A stretch of 64,000 nt of DNA from an uncultured Cryomorphaceae bacterium (GTDB taxonomy: Bacteria > Bacteroidota > Bacteroidia > Flavobacteriales > Schleiferiaceae), in assembly GCA_913009655.1 (NCBI GenBank), contig CAJVWI010000005.1:1-64000 (forward strand), read 5' to 3'. The position numbers and the translations under genes were made by a program. Numbering within the stretch: the stretch's first letter is position 1; each line of letters starts with the position of its first letter. This document shows positions 36,186 to 45,426 of this stretch, in pieces. Below the pieces are notes generated by a model that made no database searches, was not told the DNA's origin, and worked only from the letters and a program-made list of their open reading frames with translations.

Positions 36186-36649
36186 TATGACCGCTTTTTT
36201 ATACGCTGAGAAGCAATTAACTCCCTTGATACCCAAAGTAAACCAAAATGCTCTGCTCCATGCTGATCTAGGTTTTTATGATGTAGTTTATGCTTTAATC
36301 TAACCGCTTTAAAATAAGGATTGCTGGTATTTCTGAAAAATCTAAATCGCTGATGAATAAAAATTTCGTGAACCAAGAAATAAGTCAAGCCATATCCAGC
36401 AATACCATATCCAAAAGCAACAGATTCAGATATACCGTATATCATCCCAAGCATGATGCAAAGCCAACTAGGAATTGCAAATATCAAAAAGAAAAAATCA
36501 TTTTTTTCAAAAAAACCTGGGTTCTTTGTGTGATGATCTGAATGTAAAACCCATAAAGGTCCATGCATTAAATATTTATGAGCAGCCCACGCTGCCCCTT
36601 CCATAAGAAAATAAGCTAACACCCCGAAAAACAAATCTATAATTTCCAT
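36185..36649 (-). CDS. crtZ: Beta-carotene hydroxylase
   Basis: Di-iron membrane hydroxylase that converts beta-carotene to zeaxanthin. The 154-residue protein carries the histidine boxes of this superfamily: HKYLMH, LHSDHH, HEIFIHQR and HKLHHKN, with HGAEHFG. It has three to four membrane helices. The gene precedes the lycopene cyclase and overlaps it by one base; together they yield zeaxanthin from lycopene. Confidence 0.95.
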   Translation of the reverse strand: MEIIDLFFGVLAYFLMEGAAWAAHKYLMHGPLWVLHSDHHTKNPGFFEKNDFFFLIFAIPSWLCIMLGMIYGISESVAFGYGIAGYGLTYFLVHEIFIHQRFRFFRNTSNPYFKAVRLKHKLHHKNLDQHGAEHFGLLWVSRELIASQRIKKRS

Positions 36650-36678
36650 AGAAAAAGTAAAATTATGAGTTTTTTATT

Positions 36679-38142
36679 TTATTTCAAACGCTTAAGAACC
36701 TCAACAAAATAAATCCATGACTTATTAACAGATTTGATTTCAACTCTTTCATCTGGAGAATGTGCGCCCCTTATATTAGGCCCAAAGGAAATCATCTCCA
36801 TTCCTGGACACCTTTCTCCAATTATTCCACATTCTAAACCTGCATGGCAAGCATTCACATTTGGATCTTCATCAAACAGTTCTTGATAAATATTTTTCAT
36901 CAAATCGGCTAGATAACCAGAAGGTGCTGGCTCCCAACCTGGATAAGAACCTGAAAAGGAAGTCTGAAATCCAGCCATATTAAGGTTACCAGCAATTCTA
37001 TTGGCACAATCCATTTTTTCAGATTCTGAAGATGAACGAGTCAGGCAGAGTATTTCGGCTTTGTCTATTCCAATTTTAACTCTAGCAACATTATTAGAAG
37101 TTTGAACTAGTCCTGAGACTTCGGGGCTCATTCTTACAATACCCACAGGGCATCCTGCAATTGAAGCAATAATTTTCTCCTGTTGAATTGAACTCAAAAC
37201 CTTAGGAACCAAATCATTGGATTTTATATTCTTACATTCTAAAATGAAATTAGGATCTGTTACTCTTAATTCACTTGATAATTCATCGCGCACTGACTGA
37301 ATTGAATTCAAAAGCAAATCAGAGTGAGCCTTACCCATTATTACTGTGGCAAAAGCTTCTCGAGGAATGGCGTTTCTCAGATTTCCTCCGTCAAAATCTA
37401 CGAGTAAAGCACACGCCTTTTTCTCTATTTCTCTTAAAACTCTTGCAAGTAAAACGTTTGCATTACCCAAACCCAAATGGATATCCATTCCAGAATGTCC
37501 CCCAGAAAGACCAGATATTCTAATCTCAAAAACTTCTGGATTATCCACAGGAGCATCTCTTCTCTCTAGCTTTAGAAAAGAGGAGACATCTATACCTCCA
37601 GCGCAACCAACAGTCAATTCTGTATCATCCTCAGTATCAATATTTAAGAGGTACTTTCCCTCTATCCATCCGGTTTTTAATCCCAAAGCTCCAGTCATTC
37701 CTGTTTCTTCATCTGATGTAAATAGAACTTCCAGAGGAGGGTGGGACAAATCCTTTGATCTTAATAAAGCAATTGCAAATGCCACACCGATACCATTGTC
37801 TGCACCAAGAGTAGTCCCTTTTGCTTTAACCCATCCATCATCAACATACATAGAAATAGGGTCTTCATACCAGTCATGATTTGTTCCATCATTTTTTTGA
37901 CAAACCATATCCAAATGAGCTTGTACCACTATCGGAGAGGCATTTATCATATCATTTGAGGCGGGTTTAGTTATTTTGACATTTCCAACTTCGTCTTTTT
38001 CAGTTAATAAATTCAAAGACTTTCCAATTTCTACAGCAAACTTCTGAACTTTGTCTTCTCTTTTTGAAGGTCTCGGAACTGAATTTAACTGGCCAAAAGC
38101 TTCCCAAACACTTTTTGGTTCTAATTTTGAAATATCACTCAT
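36679..38142 (-). CDS. pepD: Aminoacyl-histidine dipeptidase (M20 family)
   Basis: Cytosolic zinc dipeptidase of the PepD type. The 487-residue protein has VQAHLDMVCQK and LGADNGIGVAFA (first zinc His and bridging Asp), SDEETGMTGA (catalytic Glu and zinc Glu), LNIDTED, and a C-terminal CHAGLECGII/SFGPNIRGAHSPDERV block with the last ligand histidine. The dimerisation domain (GGHSGMDIH) is present. It stands 18 bp downstream of the PBP1-like gene's start side and separately from crtZ; shared transcription with either is uncertain. Confidence 0.95.
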   Translation of the reverse strand: MSDISKLEPKSVWEAFGQLNSVPRPSKREDKVQKFAVEIGKSLNLLTEKDEVGNVKITKPASNDMINASPIVVQAHLDMVCQKNDGTNHDWYEDPISMYVDDGWVKAKGTTLGADNGIGVAFAIALLRSKDLSHPPLEVLFTSDEETGMTGALGLKTGWIEGKYLLNIDTEDDTELTVGCAGGIDVSSFLKLERRDAPVDNPEVFEIRISGLSGGHSGMDIHLGLGNANVLLARVLREIEKKACALLVDFDGGNLRNAIPREAFATVIMGKAHSDLLLNSIQSVRDELSSELRVTDPNFILECKNIKSNDLVPKVLSSIQQEKIIASIAGCPVGIVRMSPEVSGLVQTSNNVARVKIGIDKAEILCLTRSSSESEKMDCANRIAGNLNMAGFQTSFSGSYPGWEPAPSGYLADLMKNIYQELFDEDPNVNACHAGLECGIIGERCPGMEMISFGPNIRGAHSPDERVEIKSVNKSWIYFVEVLKRLK

Positions 38143-38160
38143 GACCTCTTTATTTTAGTG

Positions 38161-39492
38161 TTAATTAATTATCAAACTATCTATTTCTTGTGGCCTATTA
38201 AAAGGCTCTAAACGGTCTAATGGGCGAACCCCAGTATGATCAAATCTAAACAACAAAGCTGATTCATTGATATACCCGTGGCCTTTGAGATGACTCCAAA
38301 CATAAAGTCTTCTTGGGCCCGCATATGCCATTGGTATATTACCTTTCATATAACTTGCATACCATGCCATATCATATCCCAACCATTCCCATCTTCCAGG
38401 AGAAAGCCTTGAGACGCGTTGAATAGAATTGTATATCTGATTCAGCTTTATGTAATCCGCTCTCTCGGTTTGAGCCCAAACTATAGGTTGGCGTAAAAGG
38501 AGATAGGAATCTAAGGAATTGCTTTTTAAAACAGAGCCCATCGACCAAAATTCTGTCAGTTCTGGATCTCTAATTCTGAATGCACTTAATAATTTAGCAG
38601 CCGTAAGGACACTATTATCTAAAAGCACATATCTGATCAACATATCCTTTGGACCTCTGGATACAAGCTCATTGAAATCAATTTGATCCGACAATTCAAG
38701 AGCTACAACTTCTATTGCTCCTCTTCCGGTTGAGGTATATGATTCTAAAAATGAACTATCTAATTTCATCCTGATGCTGCTCTGAGTTAACAATAAAACA
38801 GTTATACTACTGTCATTGTTCTGTCTATCCATTGCTGCTCTCTTACCCAAGGCACAGGATTCAGACTTCCTTGATGGAGCAGCGGCAATAAGCATTGGAT
38901 TATCTTTTACATTTACTGCTCGTGAGACTGGATTTATTACAGGTATCCCGATAGATTCCTTCGCTAATATCTCAGAGGCTTCAGAACGGAATGGGCCAAT
39001 TATTTTCTCCACGGACAAACGATTACAAATATCCATGAAATCTGTTGCAGAGTATTCATAAATAGAATTAAAGGGATCATCCTGAATTCGATATGAATTA
39101 TTCTTTTCGTTATGATCAACCAGTAAAAGTTGAATGTTTTGACCTAATTTATTCATTGAATCAACTGCGGATCTGAACCCAGAATAAAATTTTGTAGCCA
39201 TTTTATTTTTAATAATCCATTTCCTAGGGGGAGATTCACGAAATTCGTGAGATGCAGTATCTTGAGCACTATTATCTAAAACCATATTAAAAGGGAGCGC
39301 CAATGCCCAAACACGAATGATTTGATCTTCAGAAGTGATTTTTAAATTCCGCAGTCCATCAATAGTATCCGACTCATCTGAAGATTCTGTTTCAACAATA
39401 GTTGAAGTTGTAAACAAAGAGTCAAAAGTCTGACCTGAGACACCTATGCCAAGGGTCAAAAAAAGTATAAGTATAAATGTTTTTATTCCCAT
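38161..39492 (-). CDS. Exported periplasmic-binding-protein-like (PBP1-type) protein
   Basis: A 443-residue protein with a signal peptide (cleavage near GVSGQ, residue 21). The rest looks like a type-1 periplasmic-binding fold: [30 protein letters not shown], then [11 protein letters not shown] and a late [17 protein letters not shown] segment. In many Bacteroidota the gene after guaA encodes LysM repeats joined to such a fold; no LysM repeat is visible here. Function unknown; a cell-wall-fragment or amino-acid sensor is only a guess. Its first 10 bases overlap the end of guaA, so the two are co-transcribed. Confidence 0.7.
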   Translation of the reverse strand: MGIKTFILILFLTLGIGVSGQTFDSLFTTSTIVETESSDESDTIDGLRNLKITSEDQIIRVWALALPFNMVLDNSAQDTASHEFRESPPRKWIIKNKMATKFYSGFRSAVDSMNKLGQNIQLLLVDHNEKNNSYRIQDDPFNSIYEYSATDFMDICNRLSVEKIIGPFRSEASEILAKESIGIPVINPVSRAVNVKDNPMLIAAAPSRKSESCALGKRAAMDRQNNDSSITVLLLTQSSIRMKLDSSFLESYTSTGRGAIEVVALELSDQIDFNELVSRGPKDMLIRYVLLDNSVLTAAKLLSAFRIRDPELTEFWSMGSVLKSNSLDSYLLLRQPIVWAQTERADYIKLNQIYNSIQRVSRLSPGRWEWLGYDMAWYASYMKGNIPMAYAGPRRLYVWSHLKGHGYINESALLFRFDHTGVRPLDRLEPFNRPQEIDSLIIN

Positions 39493-41012
39493 TCAATTGT
39501 TGCTGGCGGTTTACTACTAATATCATAAACTACTCTATTGACACCTCTAACATTATTAATTATCTTATTGGATATCTCAGATAGGAAACTAAAGGGTAAA
39601 TGTACCCAATCCGCAGTCATCCCATCCGTCGATTCAACTGCTCTAAGCGCAACTACTTGCTCATATGTTCTCTCATCACCCATGACTCCAACAGATTTCA
39701 CAGGAAGAAGTATCGCCCCCGCTTGCCATACCTGATCATAGAGGCCTTCATCTTTTAATCCATTAATAAATATTGAGTCTACTTCTTGCAATATCTTAAC
39801 TCTTTCATGAGTTATAGACCCTAATATTCGAATTGCTAATCCTGGACCTGGAAATGGATGCCTTCCGAGTAATTCATTGGGCAAACCTAATTCCTTGCCC
39901 ACTCGCCGAACCTCATCCTTAAAAAGAGATCTTAGTGGTTCAACAACCTTCAATTTCATATACTCAGGAAGACCACCAACGTTATGGTGAGATTTTATAG
40001 TTACTGAAGGGCCATTAACACTAATTGATTCTATAACATCAGGATAAATCGTTCCCTGGGCTAAAAACTCCACTTCTGATATGAGCATAGATTCTTTGTC
40101 GAAAACGTCAATAAATGCCGCTCCAATAATTTTTCTTTTTGCTTCAGGGTCTTCAATACCTGTAAGTTTTGATAAAAAATCCAAAGAGGCATCAACACCT
40201 TTAACATTTAAGCCAAGACCCTTATATCTTTCCAGAACACTTTTAAATTCATTTTTTCGCAAGAGACCATTATTGACAAATATGCAATAAAGTCGATCAC
40301 CTATGGCCCTAGATAATAAAACTGCTGCCACTGTGCTGTCCACTCCACCACTCAAGCCCAAAACAACTTTTCCTGCTCCAATAGTTTTCTTTAACTGACC
40401 AATTGCACTTTCAACAAATGCCGCTGAAGTCCAGCTTGGTGAACAATTTGATATGGTATAAACAAAGTTTTTCAGCAACAATACTCCATGCTCAGTATGA
40501 TGCACTTCAGGATGGTATTGAATCCCGTAGGTCTCCTGATTATTTAATTTAAAGGAAGCTATTTCAACATCAGAAGTGGAACATTCTATCGCGGCGCCTT
40601 CTGGTAATCTAACAATGGTATCTCCATGGCTCATCCAAACTGATGAATCTCTAGGTATGCCTTTTAAAAGTTTCGAGCTATTATCTAATCTGTTGATATT
40701 GGCTCTTCCATATTCTCGATGTTGCGATGACACAACCTCACCACCCTCCATTTTTGCTATATATTGAGCACCATAGCAAATTCCAAGAACCGGTATTTCC
40801 CCTAAAAAGACATTAATGTCCGGCTTGGGAGCATCAGCTTCTAATGTGGAATAAGGTGAGCCACTTAGAATAACTGCATTGAATCGCTTCCAGTCTAGCG
40901 GGACATTATTGTATGGATGAATCTCACAATAGACTTTTAATTCACGAACTCTTCTGGCGATCAATTGAGTATACTGTGATCCAAAATCAAGTATTAAAAT
41001 AGCATCTTGCAT
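39483..41012 (-). CDS. guaA: GMP synthase (glutamine-hydrolysing)
   Basis: Makes GMP from XMP, ATP and glutamine. The 509-residue protein has the amidotransferase domain with [19 protein letters not shown], the nucleophile in [13 protein letters not shown] and the H/E pair in [12 protein letters not shown]; then the ATP-pyrophosphatase loop [18 protein letters not shown] at about residue 215, and the C-terminal dimerisation domain ending [14 protein letters not shown] good -7 box lies 7 bp before the ATG, so its mRNA may have almost no leader. Confidence 0.98.
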   Translation of the reverse strand: MQDAILILDFGSQYTQLIARRVRELKVYCEIHPYNNVPLDWKRFNAVILSGSPYSTLEADAPKPDINVFLGEIPVLGICYGAQYIAKMEGGEVVSSQHREYGRANINRLDNSSKLLKGIPRDSSVWMSHGDTIVRLPEGAAIECSTSDVEIASFKLNNQETYGIQYHPEVHHTEHGVLLLKNFVYTISNCSPSWTSAAFVESAIGQLKKTIGAGKVVLGLSGGVDSTVAAVLLSRAIGDRLYCIFVNNGLLRKNEFKSVLERYKGLGLNVKGVDASLDFLSKLTGIEDPEAKRKIIGAAFIDVFDKESMLISEVEFLAQGTIYPDVIESISVNGPSVTIKSHHNVGGLPEYMKLKVVEPLRSLFKDEVRRVGKELGLPNELLGRHPFPGPGLAIRILGSITHERVKILQEVDSIFINGLKDEGLYDQVWQAGAILLPVKSVGVMGDERTYEQVVALRAVESTDGMTADWVHLPFSFLSEISNKIINNVRGVNRVVYDISSKPPATIEWE

Positions 41013-41018
41013 AGACTA

Positions 41019-41026
41019 CAAATATA
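41019..41026 (-). promoter_or_regulatory. -7 box of guaA, very close to the start codon
   Basis: Read leftward TATATTTG ends 7 bp before the guaA ATG, so transcription would begin at or next to the start codon. The box sits between bshC and guaA. No -33 TTTG is seen at normal spacing. Confidence 0.4.
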
Positions 41027-41031
41027 CCATC

Positions 41032-42582
41032 CTAGTCCGGTAGTATCCATAAAAACCCATTGCTTTCATTCTTCAAGCTCCGGCTATATTGTAAGCAAGG
41101 ATCTGAACCAAAATAATAAGTTAAATCTAGGATTGTCCACACTCTTTCTTGTAAGATATTTTTTGGGTGATGTTCGTCGCGAAAGGATTTAAACCTATTT
41201 AAATAAATACTCTCATCTTTCAAGGCATTTCTTCTAATACGTTCATTCATTCGCTCCTCATCTTTTTTTATTCTTTGAAGCCAAGAATTTACAGATCTTT
41301 CGATACTCTTTTTGTTGCCGTATAAATTTTTTATTATCGGTGCGATTTTTTCATGAACCGGAAAAGTATTTACCTCTGAAACTTCTAAAGATTTCAAAAG
41401 AAATGATCGAAATGATTTTTCTGTAGTCCAATAATTTAATTCTCTTTTCGAAATCTGACCCCATTTCCTTTCAACAGATTTTGTCCACCAGGCAAATGAA
41501 GTTCTAATTTTAATCCTAACCTCTGATTTCATATGATTCCTTAAATAGGGAATAAGCTCAAGCCAATATTCAATTTCACCTGAACCTCCTAAATAGGCAA
41601 CATTAGGAATTATATGCTCTTGATAAATTGGTCTTAGAAGGGCGTTAGGACTTACTCTTTCAGGATTAGATTTTAATTCATTAATCAACTCCTTAGGCTT
41701 CCAAGACTTTTTATTAGTTACATATTTTCCATTATCAAAATCAATTCTAGAACGCTTCCCATCAATCAGGTAAAACATCATCGACCTCTTAAACGGAACT
41801 GGAACCTTTCTTTTAGAGTTCTCCCACAAAGAGGAATCTCGAGAATTGTATAATGTTTGGTTCATGATCTCGTCTTCCCATAGGTTGCTAGCCATTTTTT
41901 TCAATCTGGGATCCGAGGCATCAATACAAATTACATCTGGATGCATATCATATACAAGCCTTCTTGTTGCATCCGAAAGAGTTCCTTCCTTATTGTAAGC
42001 TCGATAAAACTTTTCCAATAAATCATTTATTGGAGCATTTGTTCCAAGTAATAATTTCATTCTTTGTAAAACTTCAATAACAATAGCTGATGATATAGAT
42101 CCTACAGCTACGTCTTTTATATTATCTTCTATTGAAAATTTTTTGTTTTTGAATTCCCAATGTCGAATCTCTTCAAAGTCATGGTCCTCGGATGCCATCC
42201 AAAAAATAGGCACGACTGGGCGATTGTACTTATGAGACAATGTTTCTGCTAAGTGATGTGTCTCACGAATTTTTGAATGAACATATAATGGCCCCAAGCC
42301 TATGCACAATTGATGACCACATGTTACTGTGACTGATTGAGGATCTAATAACAGATCAATTCTTGATATCAGAACCTTATTTTCTTTCCATTCTATATAT
42401 TGATCTTTTAATACATCAACAAGAATAGTTCGCCTACTCTTCGGGAAACTTGAACTTCTTTGCTCAATACTCTGATGAGAAAAATCCTGAAAAAAGATAT
42501 CATTACTCAACTCAGAATTTATTTTTGAACGTACCCAAAGCCCATTTGGGTTATTCTCATTATTTGGAGAAAAATATTTCAT
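41032..42582 (-). CDS. bshC: Bacillithiol biosynthesis cysteine-adding enzyme BshC
   Basis: Adds cysteine to glucosaminyl-malate, the last step of bacillithiol synthesis. The 516-residue protein has the family blocks VTCGHQLCIGLGPLYVHSKIRETHHLAE, VVPIFWMASEDHDFEEIRHW and RPIYQEHIIPNVAYLGGSGEIEYWLEL, and a long C-terminal coiled coil. The start (ATG at 42580-42582) overlaps the end of the DUF4294 gene by four bases. No bshA or bshB is in the window. Its presence indicates that bacillithiol is the organism's low-molecular-weight thiol. Confidence 0.95.
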   Translation of the reverse strand: MKYFSPNNENNPNGLWVRSKINSELSNDIFFQDFSHQSIEQRSSSFPKSRRTILVDVLKDQYIEWKENKVLISRIDLLLDPQSVTVTCGHQLCIGLGPLYVHSKIRETHHLAETLSHKYNRPVVPIFWMASEDHDFEEIRHWEFKNKKFSIEDNIKDVAVGSISSAIVIEVLQRMKLLLGTNAPINDLLEKFYRAYNKEGTLSDATRRLVYDMHPDVICIDASDPRLKKMASNLWEDEIMNQTLYNSRDSSLWENSKRKVPVPFKRSMMFYLIDGKRSRIDFDNGKYVTNKKSWKPKELINELKSNPERVSPNALLRPIYQEHIIPNVAYLGGSGEIEYWLELIPYLRNHMKSEVRIKIRTSFAWWTKSVERKWGQISKRELNYWTTEKSFRSFLLKSLEVSEVNTFPVHEKIAPIIKNLYGNKKSIERSVNSWLQRIKKDEERMNERIRRNALKDESIYLNRFKSFRDEHHPKNILQERVWTILDLTYYFGSDPCLQYSRSLKNESNGFLWILPD

Positions 42583-43223
42583 TTTGAATTATAATAATAA
42601 GTTCCTGGCTCCAAGTAATTATTTGCAAATGCGCTCAATAATATTTTTTCAATTAAAGCATCTTCTTTATTACTATTTGGAAGATACTCTTTACGAATTG
42701 AAATATCCCACCAACTTGCAGTAATTCTCCAAAGAACAGCACTTAGAATATTTTTATAACCTTTGACAATATCAAAGATCGTCCTCTCCGTTTCTCTGTA
42801 AACCAATTTACAAAGTATCTGCCCCTCTGAAACTGTCAGTTTATGTAATTCTGGTTCAAATCGATCCTTTAAGGTTTTATAGTATTTTCTTATTATTTTC
42901 TTTCGTTTCAAATACCTAGGTTCTTTTTCAAGCCTTAAATTCAAGCTATCCAGCCTCTCTCCCATTCCTTTGGCATATGGATATACTTTTAAAACTCTTT
43001 GTCTGAGTGCATAATACTTCCTTCGCGCCTCAGAGCCAGAAAATATTGGATTATTAAGAACCAGAATATCATCTAGAAGAAGCCACGGAATGGTATCTCC
43101 ATTGATTATAGAAAATTGACTTTTTGAGGTATCATAATTTGATTCATACTGACCATAAAGACTAGTCCATAAAAACAGAACAGTTAGGAATATATATGTC
43201 CTTAATTGAATCGCGACCTCCAT
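42579..43223 (-). CDS. DUF4294 protein
   Basis: A 214-residue exported protein: a signal-like N-terminus (TYIFLTVLFLWTSLYGQ) followed by the DUF4294 block GDTIPWLLLDDILVLN, RRKYYALRQRVLKVYPYAKGMGERLDSL and the basic KKIIRKYYKTLKDRF. Function unknown, Bacteroidota-specific. It overlaps accC by 22 bp upstream and bshC by 4 bp downstream, so the three genes are translated as one unit. Confidence 0.9.
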   Translation of the reverse strand: MEVAIQLRTYIFLTVLFLWTSLYGQYESNYDTSKSQFSIINGDTIPWLLLDDILVLNNPIFSGSEARRKYYALRQRVLKVYPYAKGMGERLDSLNLRLEKEPRYLKRKKIIRKYYKTLKDRFEPELHKLTVSEGQILCKLVYRETERTIFDIVKGYKNILSAVLWRITASWWDISIRKEYLPNSNKEDALIEKILLSAFANNYLEPGTYYYNSK

Positions 43224-44674
43224 TTAGAAAGGGGTTGTTTTAAATCTTTCGAATAATTATTCTCATTTAACTTAAAGTCATGCAGCGAGATTGCAACTTG
43301 ATCGTACTCTTGGTTATTAACTTCATTTGGATGAAAATAATTTTCTACAAAATGAGTATTAAAATCGCCATTTAAGAAACTGGGATGGTTGAGTACAAAC
43401 TTTCCAAATCCAAGAGTGGTTTCAACCCCTACAATGACATAATCTTCGATAGCTCGAATCATCCGTTGAATTGCAATCTCTCTTGTCTCCCCCATAATTA
43501 TCAATTTAGCTATCATAGGGTCATAATGAATTGAAACATTCATCCCTTCCTCGACCCCATCATCTATGCGCACACCCGGTCCCTGAGGTCTCTTGTATAT
43601 TTCTAATATACCTGTGTCTGGCGAGAAATTATTGGTGCAGTCTTCAGCATAGACTCTTAATTCTATGGCATGGCCTCTGATCCTAATGTCTTGTTGTGAA
43701 TAACCAAGTTGCTCTCCATTTGCAATTCTGATCTGTTCTCTGACTAAATCTAAACCGGTTACGCATTCAGTTACTGGATGCTCTACCTGTAATCTTGTGT
43801 TCATCTCTAAAAAATAGAAAGCCCCTGACGTATCAAAAATAAATTCTACAGTTCCTGCGCCAACATAATCACATGATTTTCCAGCATTAATTGCAGCCTT
43901 TCCCATAGCCTCTCTAATTTCAGGAGTCAGCAATCTACTTGGAGCTTCTTCCATCACTTTTTGGTGCCGTCTCTGGATGGAACAATCTCTTTCATATAAA
44001 TGAACAAAATTACCATTGCCATCCGATAGAATTTGAATTTCAATATGACGAGGTGACATGATATATTTTTCTAAAAAAACATCTCCGTTACCAAAAGATT
44101 TCAAGGCCTCATTTACCGCCCGGGGAAACATCTCCTGTAGCTCTTGATCATCATTTGCTATGCGCATCCCCTTACCCCCGCCTCCTGCAGAAGCTTTTAT
44201 CATCAATGGAAAGCCTATTCGATCTGCTTCAATTTTTGCTTCCTCGATATCTTTTACCGGATGATTCGTACCTGGAACTAGGGGAACATCAAAGGCAGAA
44301 ACTGCTTTTTTAGCTAATAGCTTGTTACCCATTATTTCAATTGCCTCTGCAGTTGGTCCAACAAAAACAAATCCTAAATCAACTACTTTTTTCGCAAAAA
44401 CTGAATTTTCTGAGAGAAAACCATATCCTGGATGTACCGCATCTGCCTTAGATACTTTTGCAACTTGTAATACCTTTTCCATGTCCAGATAAGAAGATGA
44501 ACTTGGTGCATCACCAACAAAATATGATTCATCTGCCATGTATACATGCGGAGCGTTTTTATCCACTTCTGAATGAATGGAAATAGTAACTATTCCCATC
44601 TCCTTTGCTGTCCTTATAATTCTAAGGGCAATTTCTCCGCGATTGGCTATTAACAACCTATTAATCCTTGACAT
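43202..44674 (-). CDS. accC: Acetyl-CoA carboxylase biotin carboxylase subunit
   Basis: ATP-dependent carboxylation of the biotin carrier in fatty-acid synthesis or a related acyl-CoA carboxylase. The 490 residues include the N-terminal LLIANRGEIALRIIRTAKEMG, the ATP-grasp KASAGGGGKGMRIA, HIEIQIL, ERDCSIQRRHQKVMEEAPS and EMNTRLQVEHPVTECVTGLDLV. No biotinyl domain is attached; the carrier must be encoded elsewhere. It is the first gene of the accC-DUF4294-bshC unit. It might serve a propionyl- or methylcrotonyl-CoA carboxylase instead. Confidence 0.95.
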   Translation of the reverse strand: MSRINRLLIANRGEIALRIIRTAKEMGIVTISIHSEVDKNAPHVYMADESYFVGDAPSSSSYLDMEKVLQVAKVSKADAVHPGYGFLSENSVFAKKVVDLGFVFVGPTAEAIEIMGNKLLAKKAVSAFDVPLVPGTNHPVKDIEEAKIEADRIGFPLMIKASAGGGGKGMRIANDDQELQEMFPRAVNEALKSFGNGDVFLEKYIMSPRHIEIQILSDGNGNFVHLYERDCSIQRRHQKVMEEAPSRLLTPEIREAMGKAAINAGKSCDYVGAGTVEFIFDTSGAFYFLEMNTRLQVEHPVTECVTGLDLVREQIRIANGEQLGYSQQDIRIRGHAIELRVYAEDCTNNFSPDTGILEIYKRPQGPGVRIDDGVEEGMNVSIHYDPMIAKLIIMGETREIAIQRMIRAIEDYVIVGVETTLGFGKFVLNHPSFLNGDFNTHFVENYFHPNEVNNQEYDQVAISLHDFKLNENNYSKDLKQPLSKWRSRFN

Positions 44675-44752
44675 TATTTAGTGAAATTAAATGAATATGT
44701 TTTGTTCATGTTTTAGCAAGTGACACATTTAGTTAATTGTATGCCATTTTTA

Positions 44753-45058
44753 CTATGAGTCCACAGAGCTCAAAACTGCATCTAATTGAGACTCTAAAGA
44801 TCTGAGCCTTTCTGATATCTCATCTTCATTAACATTGGTCGATGAATTCTTCGAAACAATCATTTGATTAGCCATTTGCAACGCCGTCATCGCCAATGCA
44901 TCTTGCTTGTCACTTACTGCATATTTCTCTTCAAAACGTTCAATGGCCTGACGGATAATAACAACTGCCTTTCTAACTCTCTCCTCTTCATTTCTTTCAA
45001 TTGTCAAAGGATAGCTTCTATTAGCAATATTCACTTTTATTTTTAATGGATCGCTCAT
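44753..45058 (-). CDS. zapA: Cell division protein ZapA
   Basis: Z-ring-associated protein that bundles FtsZ. The 101 residues have the usual layout: N-terminal globular strand-helix part (KIKVNIANRSYPLTIERNEEERVRKAVVIIRQAIERFEEKY) and a C-terminal coiled coil (residues 68-98). Seventeen base pairs separate it from the upstream coiled-coil gene, its regular neighbour in Bacteroidota. Confidence 0.92.
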   Translation of the reverse strand: MSDPLKIKVNIANRSYPLTIERNEEERVRKAVVIIRQAIERFEEKYAVSDKQDALAMTALQMANQMIVSKNSSTNVNEDEISERLRSLESQLDAVLSSVDS

Positions 45059-45074
45059 AAATCTTTATATAATA

Positions 45075-45365
45075 TTAAACATTCAATATCGCCAAACACT
45101 TATTAATTTCTTTAACCCATTCATTTAATTGACTCTTCATAACAGAACGGTCCTTTTGATTTCCATCAAATGCAATAATCAAACGTAGTTGTTCAATCTG
45201 ACTATTTAAATCTGAATATTTTTTCTGTTCACCCTTGATCAGTTCGGCCAATCTAATCAACTCATTGGTTTTTTCATCCAGTTCATTTTTAGTCTCACGA
45301 TATATATCTACTAATCGATGTACTTGATTTTGAATATTTTGAACTTTATCTGTTGCAGTAGACAT
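45075..45365 (-). CDS. Small coiled-coil protein, likely ZapA partner (ZapB-like)
   Basis: A 96-residue protein consisting almost entirely of heptad-patterned helix (about residues 10-72), without signal or membrane segment. A small coiled-coil protein is found directly upstream of zapA in many Bacteroidota, so a role at the division ring is likely. No motif in the sequence itself proves this; the call rests on gene order and fold. Confidence 0.7.
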   Translation of the reverse strand: MSTATDKVQNIQNQVHRLVDIYRETKNELDEKTNELIRLAELIKGEQKKYSDLNSQIEQLRLIIAFDGNQKDRSVMKSQLNEWVKEINKCLAILNV

Positions 45366-45385
45366 TTAAGAATATTTTGATGTAA

Positions 45386-45393
45386 CAAACTTA
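45386..45393 (-). promoter_or_regulatory. -7 box of the zapA unit
   Basis: Read leftward TAAGTTTG matches TAnnTTTG and ends 21 bp before the ATG of the coiled-coil gene. The -33 region is poor. Confidence 0.35.
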
Positions 45394-45426
45394 ACTAAAA
45401 CGATAAGCATTTCCTATCTTAGAACC

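Noticed and set aside
37346-37879. 177-codon plus-strand frame inside pepD
   Set aside because: Complement of a well-conserved peptidase; no family-like composition.
44675-44752. Possible 6S RNA downstream of zapA
   Set aside because: Only 78 bp between zapA and accC, too short for 6S RNA.
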